From Lunularia cruciata (lineage: Eukaryota; Streptophyta; Marchantiopsida; Lunulariales; Lunulariaceae): a stretch of DNA of 64,000 bases. The stretch spans positions 1,679,001 through 1,743,000 of the forward strand of contig OX419762.1 in assembly GCA_948567375.1 (NCBI GenBank), read 5' to 3'. Shown in pieces: positions 22,153 to 35,600 of the stretch. Position 1 is the first letter of the stretch, and each line of letters starts with the position of its first letter. A program made the position numbers and the translations under genes. The notes beneath the pieces are model-generated. The model saw nothing but the letters and a program-made list of their open reading frames with translations. It was not told where the DNA came from and searched no databases.

Positions 22153-24840
22153 CATATCTTGTTTGAAAGGTAATTTTGTATACATCTTCCTCCACAATCT
22201 TGATTTGGTTGTAACCGCTCTATAGATCAAGTTTGGTGAAGTGCTTTGTCCCACTGAGTTGATTGAAAAAGTCATCTATGCAATACTTTGCCCCATTTGT
22301 TGATTTAGTGTTTGATAGTCAATGCATATGCACATTGTCCCATCATTCTTCTTCACAAAAAGACAAGAGCCCCATATGGCAATCAGTTGGGTTAGATAAC
22401 CCTTTCTATAGCATATCCTTGATTTTTAGCCTTACACCCCTCCAACTCATGAGGTGATAGTCAATATGGGGCTTTACAAGGAGGTTTCTTCCCAAGAAGT
22501 ATCTCAATCTACTCTCTTTTTTGGTGGTAATCTTGATGGTAAATCATGCAAAAAGACATCTTGAAACTCATTGACCACATCTTCAAATTTCTTAGGAATT
22601 TTCTATTGGGTTCTTCATTTTAGACTTCTCTTATTAGACCCATGAAACATCTATCTATTGTACCAATAGATGTTATCCCTATGACATAGAGAGATATCTT
22701 ACCTTTGTGATCTTTTTTTAAACCCAAAAATCTTCCATGGGCTAGTTTGCACTATTTCTTTCTCCAATTGATTGTGGGGTTGTAATGCTCCATCCATGGC
22801 ATGCATAAGATTACATCATAATGAGCTAACCATATCATTCACCACTCAATTACTTCTTAATAGTCTCCTATAAAGAGTGTTACTTTTCTAGGTAATGACT
22901 CAATCCTCTTTGTCTAACTATTAAGTAACTCTACTTCATAGTTCTTGTCCTTTCTCGATTCCATCCCCAACCTTATTGCAATAGAGTAAGACAAGAAATT
23001 TCTCTATTGCTCTAAGGTCTATCAAGACTCTCACTTGATTGCTTTCTAAGAATCCATTTAGGACAATCAGTTGTGTATTTCTCCTTCTCCACCTTTGCAT
23101 ACTTGTCCTCTTCTTCCTCTTGCTTTTACTCTTCTCTACTGAGCCAATAAGGCCACAAGGTACATTTATTGGTAATATTTTTTTTCCAGTGTGATTTTAG
23201 CATCTCCTCTTCAATTCATCTCTCCATGTTATTCAAATGTTGCTTGTATGAAAGTCGAGGGCCTCTAAGAAGACAAGCATCACAATTGATGGCTATGTAC
23301 CCAACTCAATCACAATTTTAACAATGTTTTTTTTCTAATTGAGCCCCTTCTCCTTGTGAGACTCCATTTCTCCTTTCTTTGACCCATCCTCATTCTCCAT
23401 AGAGCAGTTGTGCTCCTTAGTCTTAGAACCAAATGTTGCACAATTCCATAGGAATTGGTCCACCAAAGTGCGGTATTTTTGCCCAATAGTGTTGAGTTGG
23501 AACTACCCCTTCACCTCCTCCAAGCATACTATTATTCTTTGAGCACAAGTAATGGCTTCAAAAATAGTATGAGGATTTTGTACCATTACCTCTTGGTGAA
23601 TTTGCTCTTTTAACCCTCATTTGAAATTATCAAGAGCTTTTGCTGGACATATCAATTATTACAAAATATGTAGGTCAAGAAATGTCTCCATGTACTCTTG
23701 TATTCTCTTCTTCTACTTCAAATCCCATTGTTAGGTTTCATCTACACAAAATCCAAGGTTTAGAAATTCTTCAATAGCCCTTCTTGCATTGCAAACCAAG
23801 TGATCTCTCCTCTTTTTGCCAACATTAATCTTTCCCAAGCATTGTACAATGTGAGAGCTTTATCAGTCAAGTACCCACATGCAAACATGTCTATAGAATG
23901 GTTGGTGACCTCAATTGTGAATAATCAAAAGCATTGATTCATTCTTGAAATCCAATTTTCCACTACTCCCATGGAATGTTATCCTTTGTAAGGCTCAATG
24001 TTGCACATCTTCTTCATCTGTAGTAACAATGTGACTTCATTGTTGACTAGGGTTGTGTCATTGGTATGAATGACTCTCTAAGTACTTTGGCTATTGGTAT
24101 TGGGTTTTGCAATGGTTCTCTCTCTTGCATTGCTTGATTGTTCTTGAAGGTATGCACTTGACTTTGCAATGCTTTTGTGGTCATCTTGATCTCCTAAGAC
24201 TCATTAAACATTCCTTTGATCAGATCTTGCAACTATGGCTACATGAATTGTACACATAGTAAACACTCAATTGCTACTTCCTATTTCAATAGAGTGTTAG
24301 TATGATCACTTTAGAAGAGGCACATAATATTGAAACCACCATTGGGACCTCAAAGGCTATCACTTGTTGATAATATTCTTCACCAAAATTGTGGACTATG
24401 AAATCCCTAACATCACTTTTGATCTAACCACATAATGGATTTCTACTTACATGTTGAAAGGGAGAGGATTTTCTATATTCAATCTATTACATCATGATAG
24501 AATGTAGATTTTCAAATCATATATGCCTATCATATATCACCATAGGTAGAATCATTGGGTTTGTTGAATTTATCATTATGTCTATGAACTCTACTCCAAA
24601 ATGATAAATGAGTTATACTCTTACTTGCTCACACTAGATGTATATAATCTTGATGTGAAATGGATTCAAGAATGGAAATCAAGGTGCAATAAATTGTCCT
24701 CCAAGTGCATCCATCCCATTCACTCTCTAAAACACCCCCAATCTACAATTTCATTATGTTTTCTTCCCTCAAAATTACTCAATCTCAATAGCTTGTGTTC
24801 TTTCAAGAGCGGTGATCCACTCTCTTCGATTAAAACACCC
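22153..24840 (-). pseudogene. E3 proximal RT, protease and gag remnant
   Basis: Read on the minus strand, 22370-22153 shows the RT step K-N-D-G-T-M-C-I-C-I-D-Y (fingers). About 23330-23290 shows a gag zinc knuckle (C-x2-C-x4-Y-x4-C, the His changed to Tyr). About 24400-23500 is gag-like. The frame is broken in many places. The part nearest 24600-24840 adjoins the primer site. Confidence 0.68.
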
Positions 24841-24852
24841 ACTTTGATAACA
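24841..24852 (-). other. E3 primer-binding site (tRNA-Met type)
   Basis: Minus strand TGTTATCAAAGT, directly after the LTR end; two differences from the E1 site TGGTATCAAAGC. Confidence 0.7.
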
Positions 24853-25489
24853 TTATAATATTCCAAGGATATAGAACACCAAGAGAGAAGAGAGAAAACA
24901 CCAAGCTTGAACACTCAATACTCCGATGCCCTAGAGGAGCACCTTATCTTGATTGTATAGCAAAGAAGATCTCCTAAAAGCAAGCTCCGCCCTTGGATCA
25001 GATACATGGATTGGTGACATGTCAACAAGCTCTGCCCTTAGATTAGTTGTATGGATTGGTGACATATTGGTCCTTGTCCTATTTGGTTGGTCAAAGAAGT
25101 TTGATCAAAGGGAATCTCTAGAGAATCTTCTTGTATGAAGCTTAGAATTACATGGTTGTGGTATTGTTAGAAAACTCTTGACAAGACAAACTATGGAGAG
25201 AGAAGGAAAGATTTTTCTCCCCAAAGAGGAAGAGCTTTTTCTCCCCAAAGCCTTTTCTAAAGGAGAAAACAAAGTTTTTTGGTGTAGGGGGAAATATTTT
25301 TATGTTCAAGGCCTAATTCATCCGTTTAGGTCTCCAAAATTGGCTTTGAAGTTTTCAAAGTGTTTTTGACTCTTGCACTATTAGTAGAAGTATTCTTTTG
25401 GTGACACCTTTATTTGATCTACTTAGTCCATCATAGAAGGATGTTTCCAAACCAATTTCCATCTCTAGATAATATATCTAGTTATTATA
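24853..25489 (-). repeat. 5' LTR of E3 (L2 family)
   Basis: About 637 bases; plus-strand ends are TTATAATATTCCAAGG and GTTATTATA, decayed forms of TGTAATACTCC and GGTATTACA. It fixes the sense of the L2 family as minus here, because the primer site follows it on the minus strand. Confidence 0.78.
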
Positions 25490-26700
25490 GAGCGATATGG
25501 AGTGTGAGTTGAATAGGTTTGAGATAACTCACTTAAAACCACATGTAACTTTCACCATAATTCAATAGTAAATTCAAGAATTGGAACCCCTTATGTGCCT
25601 TTTGACATTTTCATCACCCATAAAAAGTTGTATGGATTATTCATTTCTCACTCTGAATTTTCTTTTCTTAAGGATACTTAGCAAACGTTTTATTGATTTC
25701 AAATTTTTACCCTTAAATATCCATCAATCCAAGATTTGAGACCCTCCATTATCTACTGCATAATTGTCTACATAAATTGTTGTTTGTGTTTCCATGCAAT
25801 TTGTGAAAGTACACTTAATAGTGGATTTTTGTTCTCATATCCATAGATTTCTATGCATGAAAATTTCTATGTAAGAAAATTTACCTATACCCATAAAATG
25901 TATTAGATTATAATATAAAATATATAAAAGATTGGAAATATGATTTGGTTACTAAATTTTTAACTATGTAGATATTTAAATTTTAAATTAAAGCTTTTCA
26001 CAAAGTATCTTGCAACTAAAAAAACCTATTGGTCATGTTTTAGATAATCTATAAATTTCACATATCTAAAATTTTGACTATAAATTATTTTAAAATTAGG
26101 TTACACAATTTTCATATTTAAATTATAACTTTTTACAATTTGTATTGCAAATTGTAAAAAGCTAATGTTCACAATTCAGATCACCCACAAAATTTTCATA
26201 ACTATAAACTTTTACCCATTAAACTTAGTATACTTCTATGTGCTACCCATAAAATTTTCATGGCTATAAAATTTTACTCATTAAACCTAGCATACCATGA
26301 TGTGTTGCCCATACAACTTTTATAGATTGCTCATAAGATCATTTATGGATTTTGATAGGAAATGAAACCCCTTAGTGGACTCAACCATCATTATTAAGAT
26401 GGTCAACTCTAACTAGTTTACTACTCCAACCACTTGGCAATCCTAGGGTTTGTGTAGGATGACAAGCGGATGGCACAAAGGCTAAATAAAGTATATAAAT
26501 AAGATATAAATAAGATATAAATATAAATAGGAAAAGGAATATAAGATTAAAATGTGTAAATGGAAAACACAAACTCAAAGCCCAAGCAAAAGCTAAAGAA
26601 AACTCAAAGAAAAAATGTAATATGCAAAGTAAACTACAATTGAATTGTATGATAAAATTATTCCAATGGTATTTTTAATCAATGGGAAGAGAGTAGTTGA
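25490..26700. other. AT-rich DNA without genes
   Basis: Very AT-rich, with no coding signal. It includes a short tandem repeat at 26187-26315 and an ATAAGATATA-type simple stretch near 26490-26530. Confidence 0.55.
26187..26315. repeat. Two units of a ~65-bp tandem repeat
   Basis: The two units share ACCCAYAAAATTTTCAT, then CTATAAA-TTTTAC-CATTAAAC. A third, partial and more diverged unit follows to about 26335. Confidence 0.7.
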
Positions 26701-28860
26701 ATTTTATGGTATAGTCATTCCACATGTCTATCTAATCAAAGAGAAGGGATGTTGCACGGGCAAAACCAATCTTGTGGTGCAAGGACAATGGGCTATGGGA
26801 CGTAGGGAAGGTGATTGACACAACCTTGTATATGGTTGACCTTTGACGTGGTTTGGAGAGAGAAGGTAATCCAAACTCTTGTAATTGGTTGTTTCTCCAC
26901 TAGGCATTAGAAATTCATGTAGAGACTTACCTTGGAGATGGATCAAGGATTTGTCATCCCCATGAACCTTTGGCCTTCTATGATATATCTCTCAATCTCA
27001 AAGTAGCCAGTTGATAAAGGGGAAAGCTTATTATCTTCCTAGTTAATTGGGACCATACTACAACAAGGAACAAGGAGTATTATTCCATGAACAAAATTAT
27101 ACTAACATTGCCATGCATTCAATCACCTATTTGCATCAATCATATTGAATTCCTCTTTTTATTGCCATTCAATGGCTTGAGTCTTCTCTACTAAAAATAC
27201 AAATACAATGTATGTTTGATGTTTGATAGTCACTCTAGTAGTCTCCTATTACTCTATGCCCATAAGGAGAGACCAACCTCTTGGACCAACAAGACAAAAA
27301 CTAACCAATGGCATGTGAAGTTCTACCTCTCTTAAATATCTAGGCTAGCTCTAAAAGAATTTTACTTTGGCTTTCACTATGCTTATAGTAGGTTTCTATT
27401 GCATTTCATGCTACTTCTATCTCTTTTGTCATATGTTTTCTTGGATAATCCTAAACTAACCTCATAGTGTACTATTGGTTCTTAATTACAATTGTAAGTT
27501 GGGACTTCTTGCAAATGGATTCCCACCCAAGGGTTCTTGTAGATGAGTTCATGAATTTTGCTCCACAACATAGCCTTCTCTTAAGACCTTGCACTTCAGG
27601 CAAGCTGCTACTTTTTTTCTTCCCTTTGTTAGTAGGAGCAAAGAATTGGATCCTCATTTGATAGAAGGTTCCCGTGTGACCTCTCTCTTGGTAGTCCCAA
27701 AAAATGAAGTCCTATACATTAATAAAACCATCCATATGAGCTTTCTCTAAGGTCCTTCTAAGTCAACAACCCCACATGTTAGCTTGCTGGACCATATACA
27801 TAAAACTAATGTTCTTGATCTCTTGCCAAAAGAAGTTGAAAGCACTTCTCCCCTTCACACCATTCCATTCTAGCCGATGATATATTTAGGCTAAGACCTT
27901 ACAATACACTAGTGCATGGAAAAATATGGGGTATACCATTATGCCAACATCCTTCCAACATATCCATAGTTTCTTGCACTCTTGCAAGATGATGCTATAC
28001 TTATGGCCAATAGTGTGGCTTCCTCTTGTTAGAGAAATGTTGAACTATTCCTAGGCAAGGTATTTCCACATCCAATCATTCTTGAAATGTTTCTCTTAAT
28101 CCTTTGGGAAGGCATCTAACGGGGCGGGTAAGCCCATTGTCTCCATTTCAACACAAGTAGTAATGACCAAGATGGGAAATTTATATTCCAAAGACAACCA
28201 ACACAACAAAATATCCATTAGGATCATTAATTAGGCATGGTCTTGGAATTGAACAATGATATCTGAAATTCTAGTCATGTTTAAGAACATAGTAGAAATC
28301 CTCATGTATTACAATAGGAAGTACATGACTCCTTACCCTAATTTTTCATTGTGGGTGGTGGGATACATGAAGTCTTTTCACCATGAGCTTGCTTAATTTT
28401 GGGATACAAAAGATAGCCCACATGCAGTTTGATCCACTTGAATCTTATTCTTCCTTGTTGAGGTTTGCATCTTGCACTTTGTCAAAACATTTGACCATGC
28501 AAGCACTTAAGGCCTCATAAGTTAGAGGAATTTTTTGAAATCCCAACTTTGAGAATTTTGGACCTGTTTCTCTAATGCTTTGAGGAACATGTCCAACAAG
28601 TGGGTGAAGTTGGTGTGAATCTTCTTTCCCAATTGATCAAACATAGATCTTAACTCATGCATCACGACACTAGTGTACAAATTCTAGGATTGTAATACTC
28701 CAAGGACAAGAGAACCCTCCAAGAGAGATACAAGAGAGAAAACACAAGCTTCACACTCAATACTCCAATGTCTCAAAGGAGCACCTCCTCTTTATTATAT
28801 AGCAAAGAGGATCCAGTCAAAGAAAGCTCCACCCTTAGATCAGATACATGGATTGGTGAT

Positions 28861-31800
28861 TGTGACAACCCGACAAATATCACTTGTGCGGTAATCGGGT
28901 AAGTAAAGTTTGTTCCCATAGAGATACGAGTCAGAATTGGTCAAATACAAAGCAAAGTAACAATGTAGTTCTTCTTGAGTTCCTCTTGAGTCTCTCAGGT
29001 AGAAACCACACCTAGGAGAGAGTAACAAGCATTGACTTGCAGTCTCGTCACGAATTCACACTCCTTAATAACAACACCTTCAATTCCTTCCAAACAATTT
29101 TGACTGTGATGATTCAGGCTCTCCTAAAAATGGCACTTCACTACAAAACAAATTCACCTCAGAATTGTGTGCTACCCCTCCACTAAAGGCACAACTTTCT
29201 TGATCGAAATTGCTTCACATCAACTTCATGTTGCACCCACAAATGCAGAATACTACCAACACTATAGTTCTTCTCAGATCTATCAAGGCATTGCTCCGAT
29301 TGCACTTCACTAAGGATCAAACACATAGAATGAAGATCAAGGCTACGGAATCCAACATCCAACAAGCACATTGACTTGCACTTTGAATTTCTCCATACAC
29401 TCACAATTACAAACACAAAGTTGATACTCAAAATCAAGCTAAAGCAAAGAGCATTGCTTCATAGCACTTTGCCTTATCTATTCTCACAAATAGTGAGCAC
29501 TAAACAACATAAGACTACGAATGTCACTCTTAAATAGTGAAGCAAATGACAATTTCAACAACTATACCATTTCCTAACAGCTTTTCTAACCTGCAAATCT
29601 GAAATGACAATGCATCTCTTCATATCTACCTCTTCAAATCTCAAAATGTTACTACTCTGATCCAATGTCAACCTCGTCATTGACTTTCAAACCCAATGAT
29701 CTCTCTATAATTTCCCCATCCTCGGGTCTATCCAATTCTACTCCTAACTCTTCTATTTCTACAATTTCTTCACTACAATCTACAATTGAGGTCATGGGTA
29801 ATCTATCTACTTCCTTATCTCCCAACCCACTCTTCTCTAAAGTTTCAAAGAACAACTCCAAAGACACTTGAACTCCTACTTCTACAACTTTGGGTCTTTG
29901 TACTTCTTCTACCTCACTACAAAGTTTAGCTAACTCTATCCTAATAAGATTTAGTCTGAGACACACATTGTCTCCCACCTCTAACATCTTCTTATGTACA
30001 CGATCTTGTAGACAAATTAAGAGATTATTCAACTTTGTATCCTTTGCTTTCCCCTTGCGCGTCTCCTACACTAATAACTTCAGCTCATGCAATCTTGCCT
30101 CTTCAAGTTTACATTCAACTTCCGTGCTCAGCATGGCCTTGATTTCATTGACAACACCTTCTACTTCATTAGCATCTTCTACAACCGTAAGCTTCTCCTT
30201 CTTCCTTTCTTCCTCTAATTCACTGCAATACATCTGGAGCTCATCTTCAAATTCAGCCTTCAATGCCACCTTCTCCCTCCGATTCACATTGAGTTGCTCC
30301 TCTGCTACTCGGACCAATCCTTGCAACCTATCTTCTTCTCTATTGTGCTCCATTAACTCTCATTGCCAGGCTTGATCTTTCTTTGCTGCCTTCTTCTTGA
30401 GACTCTCCAACTCTTGCTCCATCACTGCAACAATTGCTTTGGAGTGTATTAATTCTACACGCACATCTGTAAGTTCTCCTTTCAACCTTGCAACCATCAC
30501 GGTCATCTCCTTTGCTTCCTCACGACTCTTTACTAATTCTTCCCTCATCACTTCAAAGTGCTTACTACAAAGAACCTCCTCAACCCAAAGTTCTTTGACT
30601 TCCATCTCCACCCTCATCAACTTACTTTGCAACAATGATGTTTTTGCACTCCAGGTCTTTACTACTGCCAATTCATCCGGCACCTCAAGATTGGCACTTA
30701 CAATCTCCATCTTCTTCTACTACAACATCATCAATAGTGGACATGCAACTCTGGACAAATAGTCCACTCCTTTGCACCTTGCGTTATTGGCTCGGACTTT
30801 GAGTTCCAACCACTCTACGTCTTGTACATTGCTCCAAAGTTGCAATCTTCCCACCTTCAAAGTTTCTTCTTCTGAACTTTCTCCCCCTTCTTGAGTAACT
30901 TTACTAGGCCCCACTACAGATACATTTTGAGCATTCTTACCCTTGGCAGTTTGGGGTTGTGCCACGACTTCCTCTCCCTTCTTCTTCTCACTTCCTTGTT
31001 CAAGCATGGAAACTTTGGGACTCAGCTTTCCGGCCTCCTTCATCGACTGTCGCATTTGTTGAACATCCACTTTGCCTTTGCTGTCATTGCTTGATTCTTC
31101 ACTCCATAACGTGAACTCCTCTTCTTCTCCCAACATTCCTTCCTTCAATCTGGTTTCTCCTTCAAATTCTTCTTCTTCTTCTTCTTGCATGGCTCCCTTT
31201 GTCTTCATTACCACCGCCATTGGGTTAAACTTTGGAACTTCCTAGGGTTGGACTGTTGCAACACGACTCTAAGGCTTGGCTCTCCTTTGCGCCCTTGGAA
31301 GGTCAATTGCTATGATCTTCTCCTTCCCACTCTCCTTGTAGTATGAATCCCCATCTTGCACTCTCTCCATATAATATTGCTCATCTACATTGGCTTCCTT
31401 TCGTAAATCTGGATGAAAGTGCAAACGCATTCGACTTAGTTCTTCCAAAGTCAGCAAGTTCAACCCAAAATAAAAAAGTGTGCTGAAATGGCACAAAGTA
31501 ATGTGGTGGCATATCCATTCTCCATCTTGAAATCATCTGCCCTACTCTCTGATGCAGACATTTTGCCCAATCTATTACCTCTTCCGCAAACATTTGGTGA
31601 AAGAACACCGTCTATTGCATAGTAACATAGGTGGTTCACTCTGGCTTGAACATGGCCATCATTGCGCTTACTATCCCTCTCCACTCAAGATCTCTATAAC
31701 TGTCCACCTTATACCCATTCTTAGTGCGGGGTTGATTGAACAAATTCCTCACTTCGGCAGTCTCTTTTGAGGCATCACACTTCCGATAGAAGGTGGTACC

Positions 31801-32617
31801 TCCTACCTCTCCTGCTTCTCTTCCCAACACTACTCTCCAATCCGCCTCCATCCATCGAGCGGGATTCCCTCTCTTCCCCTCATGCTTTAGGGCATCCTTG
31901 CAATTGCTTGCTGCAATTTCTACCATCAAACCTTGAAAACTGAAGTTCCAGTTCTAGGCCAAGAACGTGATACAAAGTCTTGTCAGACTTTGATCCGCGC
32001 TATTACTTCTTATCTATGAATTGCAAGCACTCTCACTGCACTCTGCTTACTCATTTTTGGAGTCATCGTGTGCTTCCTCACCTTCCTCTTGTGGAAGATC
32101 ATCCCCGAAATCCTAACCCACTCCTCTTCCTATGGATTTCAATTTGTATTATTTTGGGTCGACTCTAAATAGGAACCGGGTAGGGACTAGACATTACTCT
32201 ACTTCCTTGCGCAACTTGTAATTTTATAGTCCTACGCCAATCAGTCACTTGTCAGTTGCTCCTCCTCTCCCATCTCCGACACGGTGAAGTTGTTGCCTAT
32301 CACTATCAAGAAGTTCTTGATCCTGAGGTCATTACTTTCTTCCTACGTACTTTCTTGATTGCACCAACTCCAAAGAAGTTTGTTATAGGTTATTCGGATC
32401 TGCTCATGCCGCCCAATATGAAGTCTCTCCTTCTTCTTCTTTGTCTTTGCATCTTTGGGTTTTACTTCACACCTTGACCCAAGGTCGACTGTGGGTTTTA
32501 CTTCACACCCATGCTTCTTCTTATTTCTTCCTAGGTTAGCACTCTGTAGGTTCTAACCATCTACTTCTTCTTCAAATGCTAACAAAACAGAAAAAAACAA
32601 AAAATGTGGGTACCATA
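28861..32617 (-). mobile_element. X-B: full-length copy of the X element (3.76 kb)
   Basis: Plus-strand ends are TGTGACAACCCGACAAATAT and ATGTGGGTACCATA. Flanking pentamers are GTGAT and ATGAC, 3 of 5 identical, both matching the variable GGTGAYATG of the L2 LTR it entered. It contains the best long uninterrupted stretch of the X frame and the conserved tail with a TTAAATA box near 29530. Confidence 0.85.
29652..31990 (-). pseudogene. X-B reading frame (coiled-coil X protein)
   Basis: From 31220 to 29652 a single frame is open apart from about four stops: two adjacent near 30717, one near 30357 and one near 30063. The parts are an acidic and Ser/Lys-rich segment (31220-30720), two long coiled-coil segments rich in Glu, Lys and Leu (30710-30066), and a C-terminal block (30032-29652) with ETLEKSGLGDKEVDRLP ending in EVDIGSE and a stop. 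The N-terminal region (31929-31269) is in three frames and carries NPARWMEADWRVVLGRE and MPPHYFVPFQ. Function is unknown. The low number of lesions over about 520 codons argues that this frame was once translated. Confidence 0.7.
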
Positions 32618-35600
32618 ATGACATGTCAACAAGCTCCACCCTTAGATTAGTTGTCTGGATGGGTGACATGTCAGTCCTTGTCCTATCTAGTTAGTCAAAT
32701 AGGTTTGACTAAAGGGAATCTTTAAAGAATCTTCTAGTAGGAAGCTTAGAATCACATGGATGAGGTACCATTAGAAAGCTCTTGATGAGACAAACAATAG
32801 TGGGAGAAGGCAAGACTTTATCTCCTTGAGGGGAAGGAATATATCCATTTCAAGGCCTAACTCGTCCATTTTGGCCTCTAAAATATGTCTAACTATTGGT
32901 ATTACATGGGTTCTAGATTGCTATTAATGGTAGCATTTTAGGAACTCTCCAGTTGAGCATCCTTGTGGATACAAGGAATTTATAAATTTTTTACTCAAGC
33001 CACTTTGATGTATTGTCCCATTGGACATACATGTGGCTTCAAAGCTAAGCTCCAATTAACCAACTTCAGGCAATCTATCAAGTACCTCGAAGTAAAGTAT
33101 GGTAGATGCATGCTACATAGGTCAACTCATGGAGATTTGGCAAAAAAATGTCCTCCCATAGGATAGCTTCACCTAACATGCACTTGGTCCTTCAAAGTTC
33201 CCAAAATTCCATACCAAATGCCTATAACAAGGTGAATTGTAGGTCTCTAAATTTGCTCAAAGAGAGACATGGCGGGTGATTGCCACTCTTGTGATCAATG
33301 ATATAGGATCAAATTGGTAGATATACTCCACCAAGATGAAGACTAACATCTCCCATTTTAGCTAGCTAAAGGCTACAAATATTTCCTTTGGCATGTATTT
33401 GGTGAGATTGGGTTGAGGAAGGAAGGGATACCAAGCCGATCATTCTTTATCCACCCTATAGAATGCCTCCACCATTGCTTCTACTTGATTCATGTTAATG
33501 ACTCCCAAAGGCCAAATTGTCATGAAGAGCAGGAGTCTAGTAACCCCTATGGATTATAGTTGGACCCATGGTGAGGAAGAATGACCAGGTAGTCACTCCT
33601 AAAATTCATGGAATTTTTTTAACATGATCTTGGAAAACTTTTGGTGCTAGTGTTCATATGGCTATCATGTGCCATGCACAACTTTCTAACACCTTGATAT
33701 TTTGCATGTGTGGGATCATAAAGATTTTCTGTATAGGGTTCCTAGGTTCTAGGGCCTAGGAGATAGTCATGTGATAGTCATGAAGTGTAGGAACTCTTCC
33801 TTTAGAGTATTGGTACTTTTTGCCAACTACTTCACTAGTTCCACGGCTTTCATGAGCAAGCTAGTTTCTAAAGGTCCAACTATCCCAAGATTCTAGAGGT
33901 CCTCATAGGGTAGCTCATCCTCCTCTTTTGGTGTGGAAAGACATGGGTTAGCAAAGGCATCTCTTTCCTTGGATCTTGCAGTAGGTCATATAGTTCCACT
34001 AGACTCTTGGTGGGCCTCATAAGGGCTTAGTTGGCTCATTCTTTCTTCTAGCAAATCCAACACAGTAGCATCCTCCATGTGGTGTTAGTTGATCTCCTCT
34101 CCAACCAGACTAAGTATGTCCACAATATGGATGGTATCTATTGTACTCCTTGTATTCTAGTACTCATTAATCACCAACTTTTCCCTAGATGATGTGTTTA
34201 ACATTCCAATAATTCCTTCTTCCACAATGTTGTCATCTCTTCTTGGGGAAACTCCACCCGTAGCCTCCTTGTGTATAGGACTACTTCCCATATTTCCCTT
34301 TTTAGTAGAGCTACCCCATATTTTTCTTGGGGAAGACTGAGAAAAAATTCCTTGCCCAAAAGAGGAAGTAGCTTGATGCAAACCAGAAGTGGGTATTCCA
34401 CCTCTTGCAAAACTTCCCTTGCATGAAGACTTGACCTCATAATCATTGGAGTCATCTTTAGGAGCTCTTCTTGAGGTAGGGTCTTTGGATTTGGCACCCT
34501 AGATCTTGTATTCCTTTGCCTCAAAATCCTTGTCCATTGAGTGTTCCATTTTGTTGTGAGTAATAAACTAAAGCAATTGGCTCACTTGTTGTTCTAACTT
34601 CCAGTTTTGAATAGTAAGCTCATTTTGGGAAGTTTGTTAAGCATGTAATTTGGCTGCTCTTCATGTCTCTTCTCTTTATAGTAGAGGATATATTTTTTGC
34701 CATGAGCTATTTATTTCTTTAACTTGTTTATGATAAGTCATATGGAGGCTAACTCCCCTTTACAACTTTGTTGAACTTGCTCCTAGTTACTCTTATTTAT
34801 CTTGAGGACTAGGAGTTTTGCTTGGAAGATTTTAAGCTTGTCAATCTCCTTTTGGGACTTCTTAGAAGCTATGGATAATTCCCACAATTTCTTTTGTGCC
34901 AATTTGGATTCCTCTTTGGTGTGGCTTGCTTGGTCCCATATCAACTGGAGTTCCTCTTCATTCTTCTTGTTCTCCAAGTGAGCACAAGTCAATTGGTCAT
35001 CAACCATGGCCTTCTCATTCCAAAAAAATTAGAGTTATACTTCTATCTCTACAAACATGGTTGTACCATCGGCAACTTCTATTTGCAACTTGTCCACATT
35101 TTGGATCCACATGAGTTTAGCTTCTTGCAACTTGTGAGAACTTTCCTATAGAAATTATTCCCATTCCCCTTGTAGCTCCATGATCCTCTCTTGGGCCATT
35201 TGCTTGCACTTCAAATCTGTTTGCTTTTGTGCTTGGTCTAAGCATTCTACCCACTCATTAGAGTGCTCACTACTTATGAGACATTCCATGAAGCTATAAA
35301 TTATCTAAGCTAATGACCCCAATGCATCTCATTTTTTGGGTTCCTCCTACCACAAACTCTATATAATTGGTATATGGCAAGATCCCATAGGCTCTTTTTC
35401 ATGTGGGCCTCAGAAAATACTCAAGGCTTGAGGTATGAGTGAGGCGCTCACTTCTCTACAATTTTTGAACAGACCTGTAAGGGGTCATATTGTGCCCTTT
35501 GGGGTTATGGGAAAGTCATCCTTAATATTGATGACTTCTACCTTGTCATGTTGAGGAATCCTTCTCTTGGAAAGGGTGGTTTGAGACTTTGGGCATTTTG

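Larger units (their letters stand above)
9958..25489 (-). mobile_element. E3: degenerate Ty3/gypsy chromovirus, split by E1 and X-A
   Basis: A minus-strand LTR retrotransposon. From its 5' side it has an L2-family LTR (24853-25489), a tRNA-Met-like primer site (24841-24852), gag, protease/RT, RNase H, integrase, a chromodomain-like segment and an internally deleted 3' LTR (9958-10170). The reading frame is broken throughout. Two later insertions split it: E1 at 12470-18162 and X-A at 18252-22152. Only 89 bp of E3 (18163-18251) remain between them. Joining the flanks restores the RT order. No target duplication is recognisable at the outer ends, which fits great age. Confidence 0.82.
28691..32907 (-). 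repeat. L2 solo LTR, interrupted by X-B
   Basis: Starts TGTAATACTCCAAGGAC at 28691 and ends TTGGTATTACA at 32907 (plus strand). Without X-B it is about 460 bases, with part of U3 deleted. Flanking pentamers AGGAT and TGGGT share 3 of 5 bases, an eroded duplication at best. Confidence 0.75.
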